From: Phycisphaerae bacterium
GTDB lineage: Bacteria > Planctomycetota > Phycisphaerae > UBA1845
DNA: 36,921 bases
Assembly: GCA_029260055.1 (NCBI GenBank)
Contig: JAJDDX010000337.1
Location: forward strand, 1-36,921
Direction: 5' to 3'
This document shows positions 24,690 through 32,244 of this stretch, in pieces. The position numbers and the translations under genes were made by a program. Positions within the stretch are counted from its first letter, which is position 1. Every line of letters begins with the position of its first letter. The notes under the pieces are model-generated. The model was not told the DNA's origin. It saw only the letters and a list, made by a program, of their open reading frames with translations, and did not search any database.

Positions 24690-25828
24690 TCGCTGCGCTC
24701 CTGATCGCCGTGAGGTGATATCGCCGGAGCGGTCGGGTCCGGCCCGTGGCCGCGTGTGCGCTCGACGAACGACTCAGCCGCACTCAGGGCGCCGCTCGAC
24801 TCGTCGGTCGACGGCTCGTGTCGGGCGTATTTGACGAGGTCGCAGGCCGCCAGGAATCGTTGGAGTTCCACGGTGATGTCCGGGCCGAATCGCGCGTCGG
24901 CTATGGCGGCTGACAGGAACTCCTCCGTGGTCATCTCGCTCGCGGTGACGCCGTAGCGTCGTTCGATGTAGCCGCGGACGATGTAGCTGATTCGATAGTG
25001 GAACTCTTGGAGAAGTCCGCGATCGAGTAGATGCTCTTCCATCAAGGCGACAAGCTGTTGACGAGCCCAGATGTCCGCGGGGATCGGCGGCGGGGTGGGC
25101 TTGGGTCGCTCCAGCAGGCGGCGTCGGAGCCATCGACGCAGGCGAGGCACGGTGAGCAGCAAGACGACCGCGAGTGTGGCGGCTGCGATCGGTATGAACC
25201 ACCACCATCGGCTGAGGAGCGTCGGGAGTTCTTTGGGATCGAGCACGGTGATCGTGGCCATCTCTTCCTGCGTGACTTGGCGATTGGCCGGGTCGCGGGC
25301 GAGGATCGAAATCCCCTCGGTGCTGACTCTGCGAAGCTCGGCGCCGGGCGTACTGTCCGCGGAGAACGATGCGGAAGCGGGTGGCAGCTCGTACTCTCCC
25401 GGCAGGACGAAGGCGAGTGTGTATCGGGCCGTTTCGATGACCGTGCCGTCGGGATCGGGCTCTGATCGGTTACGTCGGGCATCGACTACGCGGATCTCGA
25501 AGGTGAGCTCGGCCTCGCGAAGCGTGTCCCGGTAGTCCTCCAGATGGACGTTGCCCCCTTGCTTAGCTTTGGCTTCGATTTGGACCTCGGCGTGGCTCGT
25601 GTAGTCGAAGTCCGTCCGCGTGGCGGTGAGCGAGAGCGTCACCGGGCCGTCGCTTGCGGTCTTGGTCACGGCGTCCGTCGGGGCGGCTGATTCGGGCTTC
25701 TGGCTCTGGCATCCCGATATCCAAGCCGACGCGCAGACGGCGAGCATGGCGACAGCGTTGGGCCGCAAGACGCACGGGCAAGCTGCTGCTAGCCCATGCC
25801 ACCCATTATTGATCGTTCGACGGGGCAT
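24686..25828 (-). CDS. Bat-cluster lipoprotein with membrane helix and DUF4381-like tail
   Basis: 380 residues if the ATG at 25828 is used; it overlaps the DUF58 stop by one base (TGATG). A lipobox is seen at residues about 28-40 (MLAVCASAWISGC), unusually far from the start, and an alternative ATG lies at 25747. The first part is beta-rich (VTLSLTATRTDFDYTSHAEV), a membrane helix follows (WWWFIPIAAATLAVVLLL), then a cytoplasmic helical domain with FHYRISYIVRGYIERRYG and TTEEFLSAA. That tail resembles DUF4381/BatD-like tails; the family name is tentative. The N-terminal codons 8-22 are derived from a palindromic repeat unit (see 25772-25815), which may have lengthened the N-terminus. Confidence 0.7.
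   Translation of the reverse strand: MPRRTINNGWHGLAAACPCVLRPNAVAMLAVCASAWISGCQSQKPESAAPTDAVTKTASDGPVTLSLTATRTDFDYTSHAEVQIEAKAKQGGNVHLEDYRDTLREAELTFEIRVVDARRNRSEPDPDGTVIETARYTLAFVLPGEYELPPASASFSADSTPGAELRRVSTEGISILARDPANRQVTQEEMATITVLDPKELPTLLSRWWWFIPIAAATLAVVLLLTVPRLRRWLRRRLLERPKPTPPPIPADIWARQQLVALMEEHLLDRGLLQEFHYRISYIVRGYIERRYGVTASEMTTEEFLSAAIADARFGPDITVELQRFLAACDLVKYARHEPSTDESSGALSAAESFVERTRGHGPDPTAPAISPHGDQERSE
25772..25815. repeat. REP-like unit at the 5' end of the Bat lipoprotein gene
   Basis: These 44 bases are near-identical to the right arm of the 35459-35539 palindromic element. Shared blocks are ACGGGCAAGCT, CCCATGCCACCCAT and ATTGxTCG, with one to a few differences. The unit overlaps the first codons of the lipoprotein frame. 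Confidence 0.7.
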
Positions 25829-26703
25829 CAGAGTCGTGCCTCTCGTTTTCGGAAGAACCGCACCAGCGGATCGACATAGGAATGGTCCGTTCTTACGTCG
25901 ATGGTTTCGGTGTCCATCCGGCGGAACAGTGTCTCGCGATCCGCGGCTCGCGACGCGACTTCAGCCGCGAAGCGCCTGCGGACGCGTTTGCTTGCGGTGT
26001 CGACCAGCATCACTTCGCCGGTTTCGGGGTCTTCGAGTTCTACGAATCCCACATTCGGAAGTTCCCATTCACGCGGGTCGCTGATCGTAATCGGGATCAG
26101 GTCGTGCCGCCGTCGCGCGACGCGCAAGGAGGTCTCGTAGTCGGATGCGATGAAGTCGCTCACCAGGAAGCAGACGGATTTACGCCGCGTGACCCGGTTC
26201 AGGAAGTTCAGTGCCGCGGCGATGTCCGTGCCTCGGTGTACGGGGGTGTGGTAGAGCAACTCGCGGATGATGCGGAGTACATGCTGTGTGCCTTTCTTGG
26301 CGGGCACGTACTTCTCGATTTCCGACGTGAAGAGGATCAGGCCGACCTTGTCGTTGCTGCGGATGGCGGAAAACGCCAGCACCGCACACAGTTCAGCCGC
26401 CACGTCCAGCTTGAACTGCCGGTCGCTCCCGAATAGCCCCGAACGGCTGGCGTCGACGACGAGCATGACGGTCAGTTCACGTTCTTCGCGGAACTTCTTG
26501 ATGAACGGTTCGCCGTATCTGGCGGAGACATTCCAGTCGATCAGGCGCACGTCGTCCCCGACTTGATAGGGGCAGACCTCCTCGAACTCCATGCCGCGGC
26601 CTCGGAACGCGGAGTGATACTGCCCGGCGAGGACGTCGTTAACCGTCCGCGACGTGCGTATCTGGATCTGGCGTACCTTTTTCAGCAGTTCCTTCGGGAT
26701 CAT
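25828..26703 (-). CDS. DUF58 (VWA-like) MoxR-partner protein
   Basis: 291 residues, full length for DUF58. The diagnostic centre is visible as YQVGDDVRLIDWNVSAR followed by EPFIKKFREERE and the VWA-like LVVDASRSGLFG strand. DUF58 proteins accompany MoxR AAA+ ATPases and are probable chaperone or substrate adaptors. The ATG at 26703 has no ribosome site upstream; only about 10 bases separate it from the inserted octamer array, so the insertion may have removed the native leader. The upstream partner moxR is otherwise intact. Downstream it overlaps the Bat lipoprotein gene by one base. Confidence 0.9.
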   Translation of the reverse strand: MIPKELLKKVRQIQIRTSRTVNDVLAGQYHSAFRGRGMEFEEVCPYQVGDDVRLIDWNVSARYGEPFIKKFREERELTVMLVVDASRSGLFGSDRQFKLDVAAELCAVLAFSAIRSNDKVGLILFTSEIEKYVPAKKGTQHVLRIIRELLYHTPVHRGTDIAAALNFLNRVTRRKSVCFLVSDFIASDYETSLRVARRRHDLIPITISDPREWELPNVGFVELEDPETGEVMLVDTASKRVRRRFAAEVASRAADRETLFRRMDTETIDVRTDHSYVDPLVRFFRKREARL

Positions 26704-26724
26704 GGCATAAACGGCGAAAAGTCC

Positions 26725-26743
26725 AAACGTCCAAAAGTCGAAA
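26725..26743. repeat. Left inverted repeat of the cassette
   Basis: AAACGTCCAAAAGTCGAAA, matching the right repeat (27262-27281) in inverse orientation with one mismatch in the shared 19 bases. It is part of a GTCNAAAN octamer array. Confidence 0.8.
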
Positions 26744-26753
26744 GCGGGCTCCG

Positions 26754-27131
26754 TTACCGCTTGCCGGTGCTGCGCATGTGCGCCTGGGTCTTACGTACAA
26801 TCGTTCGGAGTATCTTCGATAACTCGATCGCTTCCTCGCTTAGCCGGCCACGAATGGGATCCGGGAGGAGTTCGCAACGACCTGCGAGCTCCAGCCAATA
26901 CTCCGTTTCGCTCGCCTCTTTTCGAGCGATGCTGATCTTGTGGGCGAAATCGGCATCGGTCAGCGCCGCATCCGCTTCCCACACATTCGCGCCAACCGAA
27001 GTCGCCGCGCGTCCAAGTTGTTTCCCGACGATCCACCCGCGCGTCTCGTGGGGCAGGGCGGCTATCGCCTTCATCGCTTCTGTGGCGAAACGCAACGTCC
27101 GTTCCTTCAGATCACCTGCAATGCGCCCCAT
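26754..27131 (-). CDS. Four-helix-bundle protein (23S rRNA intervening-sequence/S23 family)
   Basis: 125 residues, the normal family length. It has the family's helical layout, with diagnostic stretches GKQLGRAATSVGANVWEADA and FAHKISIARKEASETEYWLE and a fourth helix SEEAIELSKILRTIVRKTQ. Members were first found in intervening sequences of 23S rRNA and also occur as stand-alone genes in Planctomycetes and other groups; the DGR accessory protein Avd has the same fold. Its function is unknown, with RNA or DNA binding suggested. The ATG at 27131 has GAGG 9 nt upstream. It is inserted within the moxR-bat operon, in the same direction, flanked by inverted octamer arrays. Confidence 0.88.
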   Translation of the reverse strand: MGRIAGDLKERTLRFATEAMKAIAALPHETRGWIVGKQLGRAATSVGANVWEADAALTDADFAHKISIARKEASETEYWLELAGRCELLPDPIRGRLSEEAIELSKILRTIVRKTQAHMRSTGKR

Positions 27132-27261
27132 CCGACAACGCCTCGCATACTCTGAATACTGCTCTCGGTTTCACCGATTCCTCGATACGCTCAATACTGA
27201 GTGAGTACTTTGTCCTCTCGTGGCTCCCGAGCGCTGGATCCTCCCGCAGCGATCCTCGACT

Positions 27262-27281
27262 ATTTGGACTTTTGGACGTTT
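27262..27281. repeat. Right inverted repeat of the cassette
   Basis: On the minus strand AAACGTCCAAAAGTCCAAAT, preceded by further GTCAAAAT and GTCGAAAC octamers that reach the TAG of moxR. It pairs with the left repeat at 26725-26743. Confidence 0.8.
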
Positions 27282-27297
27282 CGACATTTTGACGTTT

Positions 27298-28296
27298 CTA
27301 CGGCACCGCGACGTGGTCCAGCACCGCCCGCACTACGTCTTCGGATGTCTTTTCTTCCGCCTCTGCTTCGTACGTGATGATCACGCGGTGGCGTAGTACG
27401 TCCATGGCGATGCTCTTTACGTCCTGGGGTGTGACGAACCCGCGGCCGTCGAGGAAGGCGGACGCCTTGGCGCCGACGGTCAGTGCGAGCGTCGCGCGGG
27501 GCGAGGCGCCGTATTGCACCCAGTCGGCGATCGGTATCTTGAAGGCTTCCGGGTCACGCGTGGCAAAGGTCAGGTCGACGATGTAGTCCTTGATTTTGTC
27601 GTCGACGTAGATCTCGTCGACGACCTTCCGAGCCTCGATGATCTGCTCCGGCGAGGTGACCGGGTCGATCGAGGTATCCGGTGTCGTGTGCGCCATGCGA
27701 TCCAGAATCTGCCGCTCTTCGGTCTTGGATGGATAGCCTACGATGACCTTCATCAGGAACCGGTCCACCTGGGCCTCCGGTAAGGGGTACGTGCCTTCCT
27801 GCTCGATCGGGTTCTGGGTGGCAAGCACCATGAAGGGCTCATCCAGCTTGAAGGTGTCCTTGCCGATCGTGACCTGTCGCTCCTGCATGGCCTCGAGCAG
27901 GGCGGACTGCACTTTCGCCGGTGCCCGGTTGATCTCGTCCGCCAGGATGATGTTGGAGAAGATCGGGCCTTTTTGGACCTGGAAGCTTCCATCGGTCGGG
28001 CGGTAGATCAGCGTTCCGATCAGGTCGGCGGGGAGCAGGTCGGGTGTGAACTGCAGTCGCTGGAATCCGGTGTTGATGCCGCCGGCCAGGCAGGAGACGG
28101 CCGTCGTCTTGGCCAGGCCCGGCACACCTTCGATCAGGACGTGTCCATTGGAGAGCAGGGCGATGAGCATTCGGTGGAGAAGCTCATCCTGCCCGACGAT
28201 CACGCGGTGCATTTGCTCAAGGAGCTTGCGCAGCGGTTCGCTCTTGGCGGCCGCCTCGGCTCCGAGTTGTTTTACGTCCAGCTCCGTTGTGGCCAT
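27298..28296 (-). CDS. moxR: MoxR-family AAA+ ATPase
   Basis: 332 residues, typical for MoxR. Walker A is GVPGLAKTT (Lys63), Walker B is LADEINRAP, and the sensor region VLATQNPIEQEGTYPLPEAQ is split by conserved Asn and Gln; the RFLMKV segment follows. The ATG at 28296 has AGGAG 9 nt upstream. MoxR ATPases act with DUF58/VWA proteins in assembling or activating envelope or metal-containing complexes; here the partners are the downstream DUF58 and Bat genes. The C-terminus ends VLDHVAVP and is not altered by the adjacent insertion. Confidence 0.93.
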   Translation of the reverse strand: MATTELDVKQLGAEAAAKSEPLRKLLEQMHRVIVGQDELLHRMLIALLSNGHVLIEGVPGLAKTTAVSCLAGGINTGFQRLQFTPDLLPADLIGTLIYRPTDGSFQVQKGPIFSNIILADEINRAPAKVQSALLEAMQERQVTIGKDTFKLDEPFMVLATQNPIEQEGTYPLPEAQVDRFLMKVIVGYPSKTEERQILDRMAHTTPDTSIDPVTSPEQIIEARKVVDEIYVDDKIKDYIVDLTFATRDPEAFKIPIADWVQYGASPRATLALTVGAKASAFLDGRGFVTPQDVKSIAMDVLRHRVIITYEAEAEEKTSEDVVRAVLDHVAVP

Positions 28297-28443
28297 GGCC
28301 TTTGGCTCCTAAAGATCAGGTAAGACGCAGACGGAGGATATCTAGCAATACGACGTTACAGACGCAAGGAAGTCGGCGATCCTGTCACCGCGAATGCGCA
28401 AGTTGTTGTCGCAGGGCGAATGTAACGGGTGTGTAATTACAGG

Positions 28444-28462
28444 GGCGGAGCGGGTCTCCGCC
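28444..28462 (-). terminator. Possible terminator hairpin after the PAS/GAF/receiver gene
   Basis: A perfect 7-bp stem GGCGGAG-cgggt-CTCCGCC starts 4 bases after the TAG at 28467-28469. There is no T-tract, so it is either a weak intrinsic terminator or an mRNA-end stabiliser. The rest of 28297-28443 holds the moxR leader; no convincing promoter was recognised. Confidence 0.35.
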
Positions 28463-28466
28463 GGTG

Positions 28467-30152
28467 CTATTTCGATTCGGCGGGCTTGAGCGCCATGCGC
28501 AGTTCGCCCAGGAGTTGGTCGACTTTGAAGGGCTTGAACAGGACGGCGGCCAACCCTTCGCGTCGGGCGCGGACGATCGAGTGGTTCGGATCGTACCCGA
28601 AGCCGGTCGTCAGAATGACGGGTGTCGCCGCGTTGGCTTCCTTGGCGGCTGCGAACACTTCGTATCCGCTTTTTACGGGCATCTTGATGTCGGACAGGAC
28701 CAAATCGAAGGGCTGGCGGTCGATGGATTCAATGGCTTCCTCGCCGTTGCTGCACGCGCAGACCTCGCAGCCGTAGCCGCGGAGCACGTCGCGAACGGTT
28801 TCGCGGATGGTGTCTTCGTCATCAGCGACGAGAATCCGCTTGCCGGACAGGACCGGGTCGTCGAGTTTCTTCCGTGCCCGCCCGGCGCCGACCACGCCCG
28901 CTTTCGTTGACGTGAGCGACTTGATCGTCTCACGGATCAGGTCCGCGTTTTCCGAGATCCTCCGCAGACGATGGCGAAGGTCGTCGTGTCCGATGTAGTC
29001 CTCGACGAGGCCTTCCACGTCGGTGAGGATGTCGTTGATGGGGCCGGTGCAGTCGGCCATGACGTTCGTGCCGAGCTGTCCCGTGGTCGTGCTGCGTTCT
29101 CTGACCAGCAGTTCGAGTACGTGCAGGGCGAGCGCTACGTAGCGAGCGAAGATTTCGGCGAACTGTCGAGCGTCCTCGTTGAACGCGGCGAGTTTCGTGC
29201 TCTCGAAGTTAGCGATGCCGACCACTTCGTCGTGCAGGAACAACGGTACGGTCAGCGAAGACTGAGCCTCTTCGATGCCGGTCATGTATCGGGCGTCGTT
29301 CGCCGTGTCGGGGCAGATGTAGCTTCTGCCTCTGGCGGCGACATAGCCGCTGATGCCGTTTCCCTCTGCGCTGGCGCTGATATCCACCTCGTGTGAATTA
29401 CTGGGCGCGGCCGACGACAGGACGAGTTCGAGCCGATTGGTCTTCTTGTCGAGTACGCGTATTTCGAAGTTGTCGAAGTGGAGCAGTTCGTTTGTGCAGC
29501 GGATGATCTTCTGTTCGAGCAGGGCGAGTCGTTCGTGTGCGTCGAGGCGGGATACCTGATCCACGTCGAGGCTTAGCAGTTCGCGCCCCGCCTGGTCGAT
29601 GGCGTCGATCTTGTCTTGAAGGCGCCTGGCGTTCGTCGTGTTCTGTACGACGGCTGCTACTTGCGTGATCCGCTCGTGCAGATCGATCACCGGTGTGGCG
29701 TTAACTTCGTAGTGGTCGTCCTCGCTGGTGCCGAAGCTGAATCGCCGGCCGCGTACGTGCGACATGCCCGCTTTGACTTCCGACTGTGCCCAGCGGAACG
29801 TCTCGGTGCAGCAGTGACACACGTGGTCGCGCACGTCGTCGGCGAGGCTGAGCATCTTCGGATTGGCCCATTCGAGTTCGCCCTTTTCGCCGACGATGCA
29901 GACGCCGAGGTTGACGCTGTCTATCAGGCTGGCGGCCTGGTGTCTTGCGTGGACGCTGTGGAATGGGATGAAGTCGGCCGCCCGGCTGACGACGAGGTCG
30001 AATGGTCTCGCCCTCAGTGCGGCGAGTGCCGCTTCGAATGTGCTGACACGCTCGACCCGAGCATGTGAATCGAACCACTCGGAGAGTTCTTCATCACTCT
30101 CGAGGTGCCCAAGAACCAGCACGCGCAATGCTTTGACGCCTGTCGTTCCCAT
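28467..30152 (-). CDS. PAS-GAF regulator with degenerate phosphotransfer helix and C-terminal receiver domain
   Basis: 561 residues from the ATG at 30152; a TTG at 30212 is rejected. In order: a receiver-like N-terminal fold (VLVLGHLESDEE ... FDLVVSRAADF) that lacks the phosphoacceptor Asp; a PAS-like domain (about 75-170); a GAF domain (about 205-350, with GISGYVAARGRSYICPD and TVPLFLHDEVVG); a two-helix segment like a histidine-kinase dimerisation domain but without the His (near ADCTGPINDIL); and a complete receiver domain (LVADDEDTI, phosphoacceptor Asp488 in VLSDIKMP, Lys in LFKPF). No ATPase domain follows, so the protein must receive phosphate from a kinase elsewhere. It is a cytoplasmic signalling protein with unknown input and output. 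Confidence 0.82.
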   Translation of the reverse strand: MGTTGVKALRVLVLGHLESDEELSEWFDSHARVERVSTFEAALAALRARPFDLVVSRAADFIPFHSVHARHQAASLIDSVNLGVCIVGEKGELEWANPKMLSLADDVRDHVCHCCTETFRWAQSEVKAGMSHVRGRRFSFGTSEDDHYEVNATPVIDLHERITQVAAVVQNTTNARRLQDKIDAIDQAGRELLSLDVDQVSRLDAHERLALLEQKIIRCTNELLHFDNFEIRVLDKKTNRLELVLSSAAPSNSHEVDISASAEGNGISGYVAARGRSYICPDTANDARYMTGIEEAQSSLTVPLFLHDEVVGIANFESTKLAAFNEDARQFAEIFARYVALALHVLELLVRERSTTTGQLGTNVMADCTGPINDILTDVEGLVEDYIGHDDLRHRLRRISENADLIRETIKSLTSTKAGVVGAGRARKKLDDPVLSGKRILVADDEDTIRETVRDVLRGYGCEVCACSNGEEAIESIDRQPFDLVLSDIKMPVKSGYEVFAAAKEANAATPVILTTGFGYDPNHSIVRARREGLAAVLFKPFKVDQLLGELRMALKPAESK

Positions 30153-30256
30153 GGTCGTCGCCCGCCTATCGGTGTGCTTCTTACCCCGGCTCTCCGACCC
30201 AATTATAGGCAATCGGCGGACGAATCTCCTGCCGCAGTATGCCGCACGTCACCGAG

Positions 30257-30262
30257 AGTATA
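30257..30262 (-). promoter_or_regulatory. Possible -10 element upstream of the PAS/GAF/receiver gene
   Basis: TATACT on the minus strand, 5/6 to consensus, about 105 nt before the ATG at 30152. No good -35 was found at 16-18 bases. Confidence 0.25.
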
Positions 30263-30358
30263 AGTCGGGGAAGATACTCCCGATCCATGAATGAATACAA
30301 GGGATAATTGCTGCTTTTTCTCGGTCGAGAGTGAAGTTGGGTTCTCGGACGTGCCGCG

Positions 30359-31057
30359 TCAGTCCTGCGCGTCTGGGTGATTCGCACCGATTGTGCGGCG
30401 TCCGAGTCGGGCTTCGGTACCGTTGAGTAGACGCGCAATATTCGCGCGGTGTCGAACGAGGACAAGCATGCACGCGCACAGCGTGAAAGCCAAGAAGGGC
30501 CAGCGCGGCGACGTGTCCCATCCTTGATACAGCGACAGCAGTGTATATGAAGCGGGGAAGGCGATAGCGGCCGCGATCGATCCCGCAGAGCTGATGCGTG
30601 TCAGCGCGACGAGTGTGGCCCATGTGGCCACGCCGAGAAGGGCGGGTACCGTCAGATGGGGGTAGATGCCGAGTGCCACGCCGAGCGACGTAGCGACGCC
30701 CTTGCCGCCACGGAAGCCGAGATAGGGCGAGTGGTTGTGCCCCAGGACGGCACTGAGGCCCACGATCATCCAGCAAAGAAGGGCCCATGGGTTGGCCGGG
30801 TCGGGGCTTATCGGCGGACGCAGTAGCCATTGCCCCGCCAAGATCGCCGGCACCAGCCCCTTCAGGACGTCGAAGGCAAACACGGTCAGGCCCCACCTGA
30901 GGCCGAGATGGCGGCCCACGTTGGCGGCGCCGATGTTGCCGCTTCCGAGCGTCAGAATGTCGACGCCGTTGATTCGGCCGACGATCAGACCGACGGGCAC
31001 GCCGCCTACGAGGTAGCCGATGACGCAACCCAGGATGGTGCCGCCAAGCAGCGTCAT
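30359..31057 (-). CDS. plsY: Glycerol-3-phosphate acyltransferase PlsY
   Basis: 232 residues with the PlsY signatures: GSGNIGAANVGRHLG (conserved GSGNxGxxN), FDVLKGLVPA, and GHNHSPYLGFRGGKGVATSLG (conserved GH and FxGGKG). Five or so membrane helices fit the family. PlsY transfers an acyl group from acyl-phosphate, made by PlsX, to the sn-1 position of glycerol-3-phosphate, the first step of phospholipid synthesis at the inner membrane. Its ATG overlaps the stop of the glycosyltransferase gene upstream (ATGA), linking lipid and lipopolysaccharide core genes in one transcript. Confidence 0.95.
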   Translation of the reverse strand: MTLLGGTILGCVIGYLVGGVPVGLIVGRINGVDILTLGSGNIGAANVGRHLGLRWGLTVFAFDVLKGLVPAILAGQWLLRPPISPDPANPWALLCWMIVGLSAVLGHNHSPYLGFRGGKGVATSLGVALGIYPHLTVPALLGVATWATLVALTRISSAGSIAAAIAFPASYTLLSLYQGWDTSPRWPFLAFTLCACMLVLVRHRANIARLLNGTEARLGRRTIGANHPDAQD

Positions 31058-32223
31058 CGCCGGGCTCCGCTGTGGATCAGCTCTTCATAGAGGTCGAACA
31101 TCTTCTCGGCATGCCTCGCCATGGTGATGCCCTCACCGGCGACACGAGCCGCCTCGCCGAAGCGGCGTCGCAATGCGGCGTCGCGCAGGGCGTCGACGCG
31201 ATCAGCAAGCGTTTGTACGTCCCGTGGATCGTCGAGGACGAAGCCGCTGGTGCCGTCCTCGATCATCTCCGAGGCTCCGTCCCATCGAGTCGTGACGCAC
31301 GGCAACCCGTCGGCCAGGGATTCCAGCACGACGCGGCTGCAGGGATCGTAAAAGGTCGGATGGACCAGCAGGTCGGCCGCGTGCCGAAAGGCGTCGACGC
31401 GGTCCGTCGGCCCGGTAAACGTCAGGTGTGCGTCGACGCCGAGTCGAGCCGCCGCCGTGTGCCAGCGTTTGGCGTCGCCCTTGCCGATCACCAGCGACCG
31501 CACGTTTCTAACGCCTCGTGCGAGCAACTTCGCGAGCGCCTCCATCCACGATTCGACGCCTTTGAGGCGGAAGTTGTGGGCGATGAGGATGACGAGGCAG
31601 TCGTCACCCGCGATCCCGAATTCCCTGCGAACCGCCGTCCGCTCTCGCTCGCGGTCTTCCTCGCTGACCGGAGTCGGGTCGACACCGTTGTAGATCTTGC
31701 GGATCCGCGCGTCGGGGACGTCGTAGTGACGCTTCAACTGTGACACCACGTAGTCGGAGATCGCCACGACCACCGGTCCATCGGCTTCGCCGAGGAGCTT
31801 ACGCTCGATGGCCAGCATGTAGCGCTGTTTGAAGTTGAAGTGATTGAGGTAGCGCTTGAAGGAGCGAACGGCGCCGTTACTACGCAGCGCGATATTGCGT
31901 TCGATCGACTCGGCGACCGTGCCGCCGCGGGGCTGATAGAGGTCGGCCGTCCGACACGGCGAGATCGCGTGGACCACGTCGAACGATTGGGTTTTGATCA
32001 GTTTGTCGACACGGTGCATGAAGGTCACGGTCTTGCGGGTGCGCGACATGGCCGCTCCGCTGACGGTATGGACGTGCAACCCCGGCGTGGGTGACGGGCG
32101 ACTTCGCGTGAAGAGGTGGATCTCGACGCCGCGATCCATCAGCCAATGGATGAACTGCAGGGTCGATGTCTCGGCGCCGCCGCGCCACGCATCCACCCAT
32201 TCCGATACCAAGGCAATCTTCAC
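31054..32223 (-). CDS. Glycosyltransferase family 4, WaaG-like
   Basis: 389 residues from a GTG at 32223 with GGTGA nearby. The N-terminal half has the GT-B opening MKIALVSEWVDAWRGGAET. The C-terminal half carries LVILIAHNFRLKGVES and the nucleotide-sugar site HPTFYDPCSRVVLESLADGLP, in which the Glu of the ES pair is the usual GT4 Glu. It is most similar in pattern to WaaG/RfaG, which adds a hexose to lipopolysaccharide inner-core heptose. Neighbours (heptosyltransferase, WaaP-like kinase) support a role in core assembly on the cytoplasmic face of the inner membrane. The sugar donor is not decided. Confidence 0.87.
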   Translation of the reverse strand: MKIALVSEWVDAWRGGAETSTLQFIHWLMDRGVEIHLFTRSRPSPTPGLHVHTVSGAAMSRTRKTVTFMHRVDKLIKTQSFDVVHAISPCRTADLYQPRGGTVAESIERNIALRSNGAVRSFKRYLNHFNFKQRYMLAIERKLLGEADGPVVVAISDYVVSQLKRHYDVPDARIRKIYNGVDPTPVSEEDRERERTAVRREFGIAGDDCLVILIAHNFRLKGVESWMEALAKLLARGVRNVRSLVIGKGDAKRWHTAAARLGVDAHLTFTGPTDRVDAFRHAADLLVHPTFYDPCSRVVLESLADGLPCVTTRWDGASEMIEDGTSGFVLDDPRDVQTLADRVDALRDAALRRRFGEAARVAGEGITMARHAEKMFDLYEELIHSGARR

Positions 32224-32244
32224 CCGCTCACCGTTTCTTAAGAG

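Larger units (their letters stand above)
26714..27290. mobile_element. IVP/four-helix-bundle cassette inserted between moxR and the DUF58 gene
   Basis: The segment carries one gene (26754-27131) and is flanked by inverted arrays of an octamer GTCNAAAN: about three units on the left (26714-26744) and four on the right (27262-27297). Reading inwards, both arms contain AAACGTCCAAAAGTCSAAA. The right array abuts the moxR stop codon and the left array ends about 10 nt before the DUF58 ATG. The moxR-DUF58 pair is usually adjacent, so this looks like an insertion. No transposase or recombinase is encoded; mobility would need a factor in trans. Confidence 0.6.

Noticed and set aside
26754-27131. The four-helix-bundle gene as an Avd of a diversity-generating retroelement
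   Set aside because: No reverse transcriptase, template or variable repeat is present in the window; the stand-alone family is more likely.
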